Shown: positions 1-6,701 of the stretch, piece after piece
Layout of the letters: each line of letters begins with the position of its first letter
How positions within the stretch are numbered: the stretch's first letter is position 1
Assembly (NCBI GenBank): GCA_002314465.1
Contig: DCGA01000147.1
Span: 1 to 8,586 of the forward strand
DNA from: a bacterium UBA1790
Lineage (GTDB): Bacteria; Bacteroidota; Bacteroidia; Bacteroidales; Muribaculaceae
Length of the DNA: 8,586 nt
Direction of reading: 5' to 3'
Position numbers and translations under genes: made by a program
The notes under the pieces: generated by a model
Database searches by the model: none
What the model saw: only the letters and a program-made list of their open reading frames with translations
Told to the model about the DNA's origin: nothing

Positions 1-582
1 AAGGATGACCTTGAGTTCCTCAACAAGATGATTGACAAGGAACACAAGCTCATCGAGCGCCTTGAGGGCATCGTTAACAGCGACTTCGTACGCCTCGAGT
101 ACACCGAGGGTATCAAGATCCTGGAAGAGGCTATCGCCAAGGGTGTTAAGTTTGAATTCCACATCGAGTGGGGCGGCGACCTCGCAAGCGAGCACGAGCG
201 TTACCTGGTGGAGACACACTTCCAGAAGCCCGTTATCCTGTACAACTATCCACGCGAAATCAAGGCGTTCTACATGAAGCAGAACAACGAGCCTGAGGAG
301 CGTCGCACAGTTCAGGGTACCGACGTTCTCTTCCCCCAGATTGGCGAGATTATCGGTGGTTCGGTTCGTGAAGAAAGCCACGAAATCCTTAACAGCGAGA
401 TTGAGCGTCGCAACATTCCCACTAAGGACATGTGGTGGTATCTCGATACCCGCAAGTATGGTACATGCCCCCATGCAGGTTTCGGTCTCGGTTTTGAGCG
501 TCTCATCCTGTTTGTGACCGGTATGCAGAACATACGCGACGTCATTCCTTTCCCCCGCACTCCCAACAATGCCGAGTTCTAA
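1..582 (+). CDS. asnS: Asparaginyl-tRNA synthetase, C-terminal part (5' end outside window)
   Basis: Charges tRNA-Asn with asparagine in the cytoplasm; a class IIb aminoacyl-tRNA synthetase. The frame is open from base 1, so the fragment (193 residues) begins upstream of the first in-window ATG at 28. Visible signatures are the stretch reading [20 protein letters not shown] at about fragment residues 107-126, and class II motif 3, GFGLGFERL, at about 160-168, which supplies the ATP-binding arginine. The tail [18 protein letters not shown] is typical of AsnRS rather than AspRS. The anticodon-binding OB domain and motifs 1 and 2 lie outside the window. The gene ends at TAA and is followed 25 nt later by a strong terminator, so transcription probably stops here and does not continue into the next gene. 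Nothing abnormal is seen in the visible part. Confidence 0.97.
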   Translation, partial: KDDLEFLNKMIDKEHKLIERLEGIVNSDFVRLEYTEGIKILEEAIAKGVKFEFHIEWGGDLASEHERYLVETHFQKPVILYNYPREIKAFYMKQNNEPEERRTVQGTDVLFPQIGEIIGGSVREESHEILNSEIERRNIPTKDMWWYLDTRKYGTCPHAGFGLGFERLILFVTGMQNIRDVIPFPRTPNNAEF

Positions 583-607
583 TCTCAGGCGTTAGGTCAA
601 TAAATAC

Positions 608-645
608 AATGCCACGTTTCCTTATGGGGACGTGGCATTTTTGTT
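608..645 (+). terminator. Intrinsic terminator of asnS
   Basis: Inverted repeat AATGCCACGT (608-617) / ACGTGGCATT (630-639). The inner bases TTCC/GGGG extend the stem to 14 bp (two G-U pairs) around a TTAT loop, and the stem is followed by the T-rich tract TTTGTTT. It sits just after the asnS stop codon. The left arm begins with only two A's, so it mainly serves the + strand. Confidence 0.9.
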
Positions 646-771
646 TATATCATCGCGATTGTTCCCGCGTATCATGGCATAACTATAAACGCGAAAAGGG
701 TGGGGCGCGGTTGCGATTTGTCTGCAATAACACTAAATTATTTTAAAAATAGGTGGTTGGGGGCTGCCAAA

Positions 772-803
772 TTGGGATAATTGCCGTTTTTTTAGTAACT
801 TTG
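772..803 (+). promoter_or_regulatory. Bacteroidota-type promoter for the GT5-like/DUF4270 pair
   Basis: TAACTTTG at 796-803 matches the Bacteroidota sigma-ABfr -7 consensus TAnnTTTG exactly. A TTG at 772-774 lies 21 nt upstream, close to the expected -33 element spacing. Transcription would start about 5-10 nt downstream of 803, giving a leader of about 110 nt before the ATG at 920. The rest of the intergenic stretch (646-771) shows no gene, only AT-rich DNA with a short GC-rich patch near 660-710. Confidence 0.75.
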
Positions 804-858
804 CAACAAATATACACCGCAATGGCGGATATTGAGGAACAAATGGTCTAAAGCACTG

Positions 859-912
859 ATGCTGCGACTACATAACCCTCATGAAACGCTATTGCAACGA
901 ATTAAAAACTAA
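859..912 (+). other. Possible 17-codon leader ORF
   Basis: ATG at 859 opens a 17-residue frame (MLRLHNPHETLLQRIKN) ending in TAA at 910-912, only 7 nt before the ATG of the GT5-like gene. A 9-codon frame (MADIEEQMV, 822-851) lies just upstream in another frame. Both are inside the predicted transcript leader. Short frames like these arise by chance, no ribosome binding site supports them, and no function is recognised. They are recorded because the leader is long and has no other content. Confidence 0.2.
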
Positions 913-919
913 TCGATAG

Positions 920-1723
920 ATGGACGTAAAAAACGTATTATTCATTTCTCAGGAAATTGCGCCTTACCTTCCCGAGACTGCACAGTCTAAGATGGGTTTT
1001 GACATGACCCAGGGACTTCAGGAGATGGGTGTACAGGTGCGTACATTCATGCCCAAGTACGGCCTTATCAACGAGCGCCGCAACCAACTGCATGAGGTTA
1101 TCCGCCTTTCTGGAATGAATCTTATCATTGACGATACCGACCACCCCCTCATCATCAAGGTGGCTACACTGCCCTCAAGGGCTCAGGTATACTTCATTTT
1201 CAACGATGATTACTTTGCTCATAGCCTTACAAAGGAACTTGAGACTGTTTCGTCGCCCGATGATAACGACGAGCGCAGTATTTTCTTCGTTCGCGGCGTC
1301 ATTGAGACCGTTCGCAAACTCAGATGGATGCCTTCAATTATCCATTGCAGCGGTTGGATTACCACTCTTGCTATGGTTTATATCCGTGAGCTTTTCAACG
1401 ACGATCCCTCGTTCCGCGATGCGAAGATTGTTTACTCGCTTTGGGATAACGATATGCCCAAGCCCCTCGACGAGCGCATGGCCGCTAAGCTTAAGTTTGA
1501 CGGCATAAGCGACGAGGTGGTAGCCGACATCGACGGCAAGCCCGTAAGCTATGAGGACCTCACACGCCTTGCTCTCAAGTATTGCGACGGCGTGGTTCAA
1601 AGCAGTCCCACAGTGGCTCCCGAAATCGTGGAAATGGCTAAGCAGAGCGGTCTGCCTTTCCTCCCCTACGAAGAAGGCCCCGAGTTTGTAAAGAGCAGTT
1701 TGGAATTCTACAAGAACCTATAA
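920..1723 (+). CDS. Glycogen/starch-synthase-like protein (GT5 N-terminal domain only)
   Basis: This 267-residue cytoplasmic protein resembles the N-terminal Rossmann half of GT5 glycogen synthases. It opens with NVLFISQEIAPYLPETAQ, followed by MGFDMTQGLQEMGVQVRTFMPKYG, which parallels the GlgA region containing the KxGGLxDV motif and the later 'GhxVxvxxPxY' segment. IIHCSGW at 141-146 parallels the GlgA 'HxHDW' segment. Two features argue against ordinary catalysis: the KTGGL ADP-glucose-binding motif is replaced by PETAQSKMG, and the C-terminal GT1-like half of a normal synthase of about 480 residues is absent. Proteins of this length annotated as glycogen/starch synthase occur widely in Bacteroidota beside DUF4270 lipoproteins (recalled, not searched). 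It probably heads a two-gene operon with the DUF4270 gene 46 nt downstream. The start at 920 gives the full Rossmann strand right from the N-terminus. Fold assignment is fairly sure; the biochemical role is not. Confidence 0.85.
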   Translation: MDVKNVLFISQEIAPYLPETAQSKMGFDMTQGLQEMGVQVRTFMPKYGLINERRNQLHEVIRLSGMNLIIDDTDHPLIIKVATLPSRAQVYFIFNDDYFAHSLTKELETVSSPDDNDERSIFFVRGVIETVRKLRWMPSIIHCSGWITTLAMVYIRELFNDDPSFRDAKIVYSLWDNDMPKPLDERMAAKLKFDGISDEVVADIDGKPVSYEDLTRLALKYCDGVVQSSPTVAPEIVEMAKQSGLPFLPYEEGPEFVKSSLEFYKNL

Positions 1724-1735
1724 AAACATCATCGA

Positions 1736-1751
1736 GTGCCCCTCGGGGCAT
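1736..1751 (+). other. Small intergenic hairpin
   Basis: TGCCC (1737-1741) and GGGCA (1746-1750) form a 5-bp stem with a CTCG loop, and G1736/T1751 can add a wobble pair. No T tract follows, so it is not an intrinsic terminator. It lies between the two genes of the presumed operon and could affect mRNA stability or processing, or be incidental. Confidence 0.35.
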
Positions 1752-1769
1752 GAGAATAATACATCGAAT

Positions 1770-3197
1770 ATGAAAAAGACACTTAATGTGTTACTGGCAA
1801 TCGCGGTTCTCATGGGCATGTACTCATGTACCGACGATACCATCGGCGGGTCGATCAGCGACACCCGCTTGGCTCTTATTGCCGATTCTTCGTTCACTAT
1901 CGTGGGTGAGGCAATCGAGAACCGTTGTATTCAGTCGCGCACCAGCACCCAGCTTCTTGGCACTATCAAGAGCGACGGTTACGGTACGCTCACCTCACAG
2001 TATGTTACTCAGTTCATGCCCGTGTTTGTGGTTGATACCGCAGGTACTAAGGCCGAATGGATTGACTCGTGCAAACTGGTGCTCAGATTACCCTCGTCGG
2101 GTGCTTTCACTGGCGACACTATCGCTCCCATGCGACTCAACATCTATGCATTGAACAAGCAGTTGCCCAATCCCATCTATAGCGACTTTGATCCCGCAGG
2201 TTACTACGACGAAGCCGACCTCATGGGTACAGCATCTTATTCGATTGCGTCGTCAAAGCTTCTGAGCGAGTATAATTCAAGCACTTCTTCTTATGTTTAT
2301 CATCGTGAGGTAGAAGTGCCTGTTCCCGTGGAGCGTGCTCGCGCACTTTTCAACAAGTTCATCGATGAGCCCGAGACATTCCGTTCGCCCAGTGCGTTCG
2401 CCAAGTATTTCCCCGGCATTATCATCAAGAACAGTTTTGGTAGCGGTCGTGTGATGAACTTCACCGATACCGAATTCCGCGTTTATTACCGCAAGTACAG
2501 CGCACTAACCGACACTACCGATACCATTTACCCCGATGTTCAGCAGACTTATCTCGCATCATCGCCTGAGGTTATCTCCAACAACCTCCTCTCGCTTGAT
2601 GTAGATGCTAAGGTCGTTGACCGCGTTAACAATGGCGAGGCTATTGTAATGGCTCCCGCTGGTTATGATGTGAAGGCAAAGTTCCCCGTTCAGGATATCA
2701 TCAATACCTATAAGGAGGCATCTAAGGGTTCGTTGTCGGTAATCAACTCGCTGAGCCTTGAGATTCCTGCCGAAGAACTTGAGACACAATACGACATTGC
2801 TCCGCCCAAGTATCTGCTTATGGTTAAGAGCAGCATGAAGGATGACTTTATCGCGGGTGACAGTCTTACTAACAGCAAGGATTCGTTCTATGCCGTATAC
2901 GACAGTAGTTCTAAGAGCTATGTCTTCAGCGGCATGCGCGAGTACATCCAGGATATTATTGAGAACAAGGGTGGCGTTGCTCCCGAGGAAGACGTTTACT
3001 TCACCATCACCCCGATGGATGTGACTATTTATACCGACACCTCGTCGAGCTATTACAGCTACTATTATAGCACCAGTTCAAGCACAACATCTACTGTGAC
3101 CAAGATTGCTCCGCAGGTATCTTGTCCAGCCATAGCAAGGTTACGGCTTGATAAGGCTAATGTTAAGATAGCATTCAGTAAACAGTCTGTGCTATAA
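1770..3197 (+). CDS. DUF4270-family lipoprotein
   Basis: This 475-residue predicted lipoprotein has an N-terminus MKKTLNVLLAIAVLMGMYSC: positive charge, hydrophobic core and a lipobox-like MYSC with the lipidated cysteine at residue 20. Residues 21-23 are TDD. The body matches my recollection of the Bacteroidota family DUF4270: an opening GGSISDTRLALIADSSFTI, beta-rich segments such as CKLVLRLPSS and MRLNIYALN, and YPDVQQTYLAS around 254-263. Family members usually sit next to the short glycogen-synthase-like gene, as here, and have no established function. A Ser/Thr/Tyr-rich low-complexity segment lies at residues 424-443, just before the conserved-looking end PAIARLRLDKANVKIAF. The protein should act at the outer membrane or periplasm after export and lipidation. 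No terminator is seen between its stop and the tRNA 51 nt downstream. Confidence 0.85.
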   Translation: MKKTLNVLLAIAVLMGMYSCTDDTIGGSISDTRLALIADSSFTIVGEAIENRCIQSRTSTQLLGTIKSDGYGTLTSQYVTQFMPVFVVDTAGTKAEWIDSCKLVLRLPSSGAFTGDTIAPMRLNIYALNKQLPNPIYSDFDPAGYYDEADLMGTASYSIASSKLLSEYNSSTSSYVYHREVEVPVPVERARALFNKFIDEPETFRSPSAFAKYFPGIIIKNSFGSGRVMNFTDTEFRVYYRKYSALTDTTDTIYPDVQQTYLASSPEVISNNLLSLDVDAKVVDRVNNGEAIVMAPAGYDVKAKFPVQDIINTYKEASKGSLSVINSLSLEIPAEELETQYDIAPPKYLLMVKSSMKDDFIAGDSLTNSKDSFYAVYDSSSKSYVFSGMREYIQDIIENKGGVAPEEDVYFTITPMDVTIYTDTSSSYYSYYYSTSSSTTSTVTKIAPQVSCPAIARLRLDKANVKIAFSKQSVL

Positions 3198-3248
3198 CGG
3201 CGACACGGCCCGATATGATGCAGCGGTGCCCAGTGCGACATCGCGTCA

Positions 3249-3321
3249 GCCACAATAGCTCAGTTGGTAGAGCATTTCATTCGTAACGAAAAGGTCACGG
3301 GTTCGAGTCCCGTTCGTGGCT
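3249..3321 (+). tRNA. tRNA-Thr (anticodon CGT)
   Basis: A 73-nt cloverleaf can be folded by hand. The acceptor is GCCACAA/TCGTGGC with discriminator T. The D stem is GCTC/GAGC with loop AGTTGGTA. The anticodon stem TTTCA/CGAAA encloses loop TTCGTAA, anticodon CGT at 3282-3284. The variable loop is AGGTC and the T arm is ACGGG-TTCGAGT-CCCGT. CGT reads the threonine codon ACG. The 3' CCA is not encoded (CGA follows). Two A-C mismatches are present, at 6:67 in the acceptor (3254/3315) and 31:39 closing the anticodon loop (3279/3287). All invariant loop bases look normal, so it is probably functional. No dedicated promoter is evident in the 51 nt upstream. Confidence 0.93.
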
Positions 3322-3335
3322 CGATAGATAACACA

Positions 3336-3374
3336 AAGGCCGCTTTCCATTACCTCGGGAAGCGGCCTTGTTTT
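3336..3374 (+). terminator. Intrinsic terminator after tRNA-Thr
   Basis: AAGGCCGCTTTCC (3336-3348) pairs with GGGAAGCGGCCTT (3357-3369): 13 bp with one G-U pair and an 8-nt loop. The sequence GTTTT follows. It lies 14 nt after the tRNA and ends the tRNA transcript. It sits immediately before the next gene (ATG at 3393), so that gene needs a promoter close to its start or read-through; no TAnnTTTG motif is visible there. Confidence 0.88.
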
Positions 3375-3392
3375 AAAACCTAACAACGCATT

Positions 3393-4139
3393 ATGGAGAT
3401 TTCGGTAAAGGAATTCATGAAGATGCAGCCCGGTTACCCCAGTGTGGGCGATACCGATAAGTACTACTATGTCATAGCGGCTCATGTGGCGAGGGCATGG
3501 GACAGGTGCGGCGTCCTTATTAATATAGATGAACGCGTGCGCGTGCGCGTGGTCCTCATGCTTATAGGATACTATCAGGACATCGTTGCCGATGCCGGAC
3601 TGTGGCGCACTTTCACCCAACTGCACGAAGAACTACATGGTCAGCCGTTGCCCCATTATGACCGTAGCGACGATTATATCGACTACGAACTTAATGTGGA
3701 CGATGTACGCTACATCATTTGGCACACTCTTGACTTCAGCCCCGAGGTTACCGATGTTCCCGCTCCTCACGATGCCGATATTCTCACCCTGGCACAAGCG
3801 CTGCACGAGGTGCTCGACTATGACTACGAGCATGCCCCGGCTCCCGTTGAACTCTCCATGCTCACCGGCGTGGATATTGACGACGAGAACGACCGCCAGG
3901 CGACCTACGACCTTGCCCACTGGTTCTACTGGCGCAGTTACCTCATGCAAGGCAATGCCATCGAGGCAACTGCTGAGGCAATGCCCCAGGCTCGCGACAT
4001 CATCGAGCGCTATGGCCAAGAGAACTCCGCACCCATGCTTTACGACCTCAACGACCGCATCATGGCAACACGCCCCGCGACCTTCGGCCCCATCACTCTC
4101 CCCCTGAGCGAATGGCTCCGCCGTATCACCGACAAGTAA
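3393..4139 (+). CDS. Uncharacterised acidic protein, possibly DUF3843-like
   Basis: A 248-residue soluble protein with no signal peptide and no membrane segment. Its N-terminus (VKEFMKMQPGYPSVGDTDKYYY, residues 5-26) and the segments LIGYYQDIVADAGLWRTF (57-74), LHEELHGQPLPHY (77-89) and YELNVDDVRYIIWHTL (98-113) look conserved. They recall an uncharacterised Bacteroidales family, possibly DUF3843, but this is from memory and tentative. It is rich in Asp/Glu, especially 136-170, and mostly helical in appearance. No catalytic motif is recognised. The reading frame uses the same C-ending codon style as asnS and secA, so it looks like a resident gene. The start at 3393 is the first ATG after the tRNA terminator. 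A perfect bidirectional hairpin follows its stop by 21 nt. Confidence 0.75.
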   Translation: MEISVKEFMKMQPGYPSVGDTDKYYYVIAAHVARAWDRCGVLINIDERVRVRVVLMLIGYYQDIVADAGLWRTFTQLHEELHGQPLPHYDRSDDYIDYELNVDDVRYIIWHTLDFSPEVTDVPAPHDADILTLAQALHEVLDYDYEHAPAPVELSMLTGVDIDDENDRQATYDLAHWFYWRSYLMQGNAIEATAEAMPQARDIIERYGQENSAPMLYDLNDRIMATRPATFGPITLPLSEWLRRITDK

Positions 4140-4158
4140 ACATTCCATACAACCATAG

Positions 4159-4196
4159 ACAAAGCGATGCACCCGGTAACGGGTGCATCGCTTTTA
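4159..4196. terminator. Bidirectional terminator hairpin, left copy of a 38-nt direct repeat
   Basis: Perfect 15-bp stem AAAGCGATGCACCCG (4161-4175) / CGGGTGCATCGCTTT (4180-4194) closed by a GTAA tetraloop of the GNRA class. Runs of A before and T after let it work in both directions. All 38 nt recur exactly at 7250-7287. Here it ends the gene at 3393-4139. Confidence 0.93.
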
Positions 4197-4355
4197 TCAT
4201 AGGAGTAGATGTATAGTTTTAGATAAGTGCTAATAATGGAATTATATACTAATGATGTGACAAGTTAGAATAATAAATGAAATGATAGTGAATTATTTTA
4301 TAAAAGTCCGTATATTTGTATCCACATAATATTGACTTAAACCTATATCTTTTAT
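4197..4355 (+). promoter_or_regulatory. AT-rich promoter region of the NADAR fusion gene
   Basis: This stretch is strikingly AT-rich compared with the flanking genes. TATATTTG at 4311-4318 matches the Bacteroidota -7 consensus TAnnTTTG exactly. No convincing -33 TTTG is found at the expected distance. Transcription would start near 4325, leaving a leader of about 30 nt before the ATG at 4356. The placement after a terminator suggests the downstream gene is transcribed on its own. No operator or clear inverted repeat is seen. Confidence 0.65.
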
Positions 4356-6701
4356 ATGGAATCATCAAGCATCATTCAACCGGTTTTACCTTACTCATTA
4401 AAAGATCTTATTGCTCGTTGTGAACGTGGCGAGAGTTTTGAATTCTTGTATTTCTGGGGGCATACATCACGCTCCTCTAAGGTAACGCGCGCATGTCTAA
4501 GCCAGTGGTATCCATGCCGGTTTGTAATTGATGGTGTGGAGTATAACTGCACCGAGCAATTTATGATGGCCGAGAAGGCAAGGTTGTTTGGTGACGAGCA
4601 AGTGCGCGCTCAGATTCTTGGGTCAAGTGACCCCGCTGTGATAAAAGCGTTGGGACGCAAGGTTAGCAATTTTGACGAAGCCAAGTGGAACGAGCATTCA
4701 AGTTACATTGTAAAGCGTGGTAACTTTGCTAAGTTCTCGCAGAATCGTGCTTTGCTTAGTTTCTTGGAGTGGACTTCCGGAAAAATCCTGGTTGAGGCAA
4801 GTCCATATGATCGTATTTGGGGTATTGGGATGAAAGAGAGCGAAGGGTTGACTCCTTCACAATGGATGGGTAAAAACAAGCTGGGTTTTGCATTGACCGA
4901 GGTGCGAGAACTCATTAAGGCTGGTTGTAAGGAATTGCCCGATGATATATCCGTCAAAAAACAAGTTACAGATAAAGACTTCGCTCTCTTCGGCGATAAC
5001 TGTCCTGATAATGGTTGGGCTATTGTCTTTGCCGGAGGTAGTGCAAGCGGCAAGAGTACTCTGATTCGCAATTTCTCATTCAAGGGCGAGGTTCTCTCTA
5101 CCGATTCTATGGGAGAGGATTTGATGGAGGTTCATAATAATCCTCAGCGTTATTCGGTGGATGAACCTGAGAAGTTCGAACTGGTTGAAAAAATAGTAAA
5201 GGCTGGTTTGTATTCCCGTTTTCCTCAAAGGAATGTACTCAACAAGGTTCAGAACATCAGATTAGACTTTGACTGTCCCTCAGTGTTGCCTCGCACGTTG
5301 AGCGCCTTGCTCAGCAATGGTGCTCACAGCAACAAGAAAGCTTACTTTAAGAGTCGTATTAAAGATTGTGCTGCAAACGGCATGAAGAACTTAATCCTTG
5401 ATATGACCGGAAAGGCTTCGGAAGTGGTGTATTACACCGACTATCTCAAGAAAAAGGGTTATAAGGTCGCTCTTGTATGGGTTGTTGCCAATCGCAGCGT
5501 TGCCCTTCTCTGGAATGCTAATCGTGCTCGCTCCATGAAGGTGACAGGAGTGCATAAAGGCCATAATAATCCCGTCCACTTGCTTCTTGACTTGCAAGAA
5601 GGTCGATGCGATTTATTTGATGAGGCTTGGATTGTGTTTAACTCCACTGAGAGCATTCATCGCTCGATGACAGAGCAAGAACTGCAGAGTAGGGTTGTGC
5701 AAATTGAGAAAAAGAATGGATCTTTTGCAATGCCTGCTGATGTCGCTTCGAGAATCACTTCCGTACTCGGTGAGACCGATGAAACCCTTTATATTGAAGA
5801 CAGGTGGATAAGAAAATTCTTCCAACGTATTCGCATGGCAAAAAAGGTAGCAATAGAGCGTGGGGTAGAGGAACCTCAACCCGAGCAATTCCTTGTATCA
5901 TTTTTGAAGAGTGATAAAAAGGTGTGTGAGGATAGAATCAAGGCGTTCTATCAGGCCTTTGGAATGGCAGAGCCGGTTGTTCCCGATTTCCCCAACGAAT
6001 GTTACGATGTGATAGAACCTTGCAAAGAGTACTTTCCCAACGCCGACGAACTGGCCGAAGCCATTGCGAAATACCAATCGCAAAAGGCTGCTTATGAAGC
6101 AAGCGTGATTGAATGGCAGCATTATAACAAACAATTCGAACCCAATATTTCGATATCCGACATGAAAGAAGAACAAAAGGAAGTTACGACCTTTACAGCT
6201 AAGGCTGAAGATTCATTGAAGAGTTATAAAGAGAGAGTCAATGCTGTTGCCGATACTGTAAAGACTGTGGAAGAAGCTGATGTGACTTTGTTAAAGGCTT
6301 TTTTTGACCGTGCTAAAGAAGAGAATATGCCCATTTGCTTCTATGCTGCTGGTGGTGCGCTTTCGCCTGCTAATTTTGCCGTTCAGTTGGCTAATGAGCA
6401 AGGACTTGTGGCAATGGCACTCAGTCCGATGGGTGTGATGACTCTTTCTACCGAAGTCATTAAGAAAATGCTTTTCCTTGCTGTAACAGCTACTGGCAAT
6501 CCTGCAGACATGAGGGGTACTACCGAATATTTGCTTGGCATTGTTCCCGACCAGGTTTATTGCCTCACAACAACGCCTCTTAATAAAGTCAATAGGTTCA
6601 ATCAGCAGGTAAACAAGGTTGGTAATCTGTCTGTATTTCATTGTCGATTGATTCCGATGGTTTTGTGGGTACTAACAAGCATGTTGCTATATCCTTGTTG
6701 A
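4356..6701 (+). CDS. NADAR - P-loop kinase - SIS fusion protein, N-terminal part (frameshifted)
   Basis: This 781-residue frame holds most of a multidomain protein. Residues about 30-188 form a NADAR (YbiA/DUF1768) domain: FEFLYFWGH, then FVIDGVEYNCTEQFMMAEKA with E67, NFDEAKW, RGNFAKFSQN, ASPYDRIWGIGM (D152, W155) and NKLGFALTEVR. Family members cleave N-glycosidic bonds of ribosylated compounds, including ADP-ribosylated guanine. Residues about 220-430 form a P-loop kinase: Walker A GGSASGKST (227-235), D250 after it, NLILDMTGK (345-353) and an arginine-rich lid NANRARSMKVTG. This resembles zeta toxin/polynucleotide-kinase-type enzymes. Residues 430-645 are largely helical. From 655, CFYAAGGALSPANFAVQLA begins a SIS phosphosugar-binding fold. 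The last ~20 residues, from about 762, run out of frame; the true continuation lies in the -1 frame (see 6641-7228). The substrate is unknown. It appears to be a single-gene unit with its own promoter. Confidence 0.85.
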   Translation: MESSSIIQPVLPYSLKDLIARCERGESFEFLYFWGHTSRSSKVTRACLSQWYPCRFVIDGVEYNCTEQFMMAEKARLFGDEQVRAQILGSSDPAVIKALGRKVSNFDEAKWNEHSSYIVKRGNFAKFSQNRALLSFLEWTSGKILVEASPYDRIWGIGMKESEGLTPSQWMGKNKLGFALTEVRELIKAGCKELPDDISVKKQVTDKDFALFGDNCPDNGWAIVFAGGSASGKSTLIRNFSFKGEVLSTDSMGEDLMEVHNNPQRYSVDEPEKFELVEKIVKAGLYSRFPQRNVLNKVQNIRLDFDCPSVLPRTLSALLSNGAHSNKKAYFKSRIKDCAANGMKNLILDMTGKASEVVYYTDYLKKKGYKVALVWVVANRSVALLWNANRARSMKVTGVHKGHNNPVHLLLDLQEGRCDLFDEAWIVFNSTESIHRSMTEQELQSRVVQIEKKNGSFAMPADVASRITSVLGETDETLYIEDRWIRKFFQRIRMAKKVAIERGVEEPQPEQFLVSFLKSDKKVCEDRIKAFYQAFGMAEPVVPDFPNECYDVIEPCKEYFPNADELAEAIAKYQSQKAAYEASVIEWQHYNKQFEPNISISDMKEEQKEVTTFTAKAEDSLKSYKERVNAVADTVKTVEEADVTLLKAFFDRAKEENMPICFYAAGGALSPANFAVQLANEQGLVAMALSPMGVMTLSTEVIKKMLFLAVTATGNPADMRGTTEYLLGIVPDQVYCLTTTPLNKVNRFNQQVNKVGNLSVFHCRLIPMVLWVLTSMLLYPC

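Noticed and set aside
1736..1751. Terminator between the GT5-like and DUF4270 genes
   Set aside because: The stem is only 5-6 bp and no T tract follows, so it is kept as a hairpin but not called a terminator.
3534..3551. Three tandem CGCGTG hexamers
   Set aside because: They encode the in-frame ERVRVRVV stretch of the resident gene; three short units are too few to claim a variable repeat or regulatory site.
3633..4172. 179-aa minus-strand frame opposite the gene at 3393-4139
   Set aside because: It overlaps the more coherent plus-strand gene, runs through the terminator hairpin region, and shows no domain or promoter.
6600..6701. Programmed -1 ribosomal frameshift signal
   Set aside because: No X_XXY_YYZ slippery heptamer in the overlap and no obvious downstream pseudoknot by eye; a mutation or sequencing deletion is simpler.
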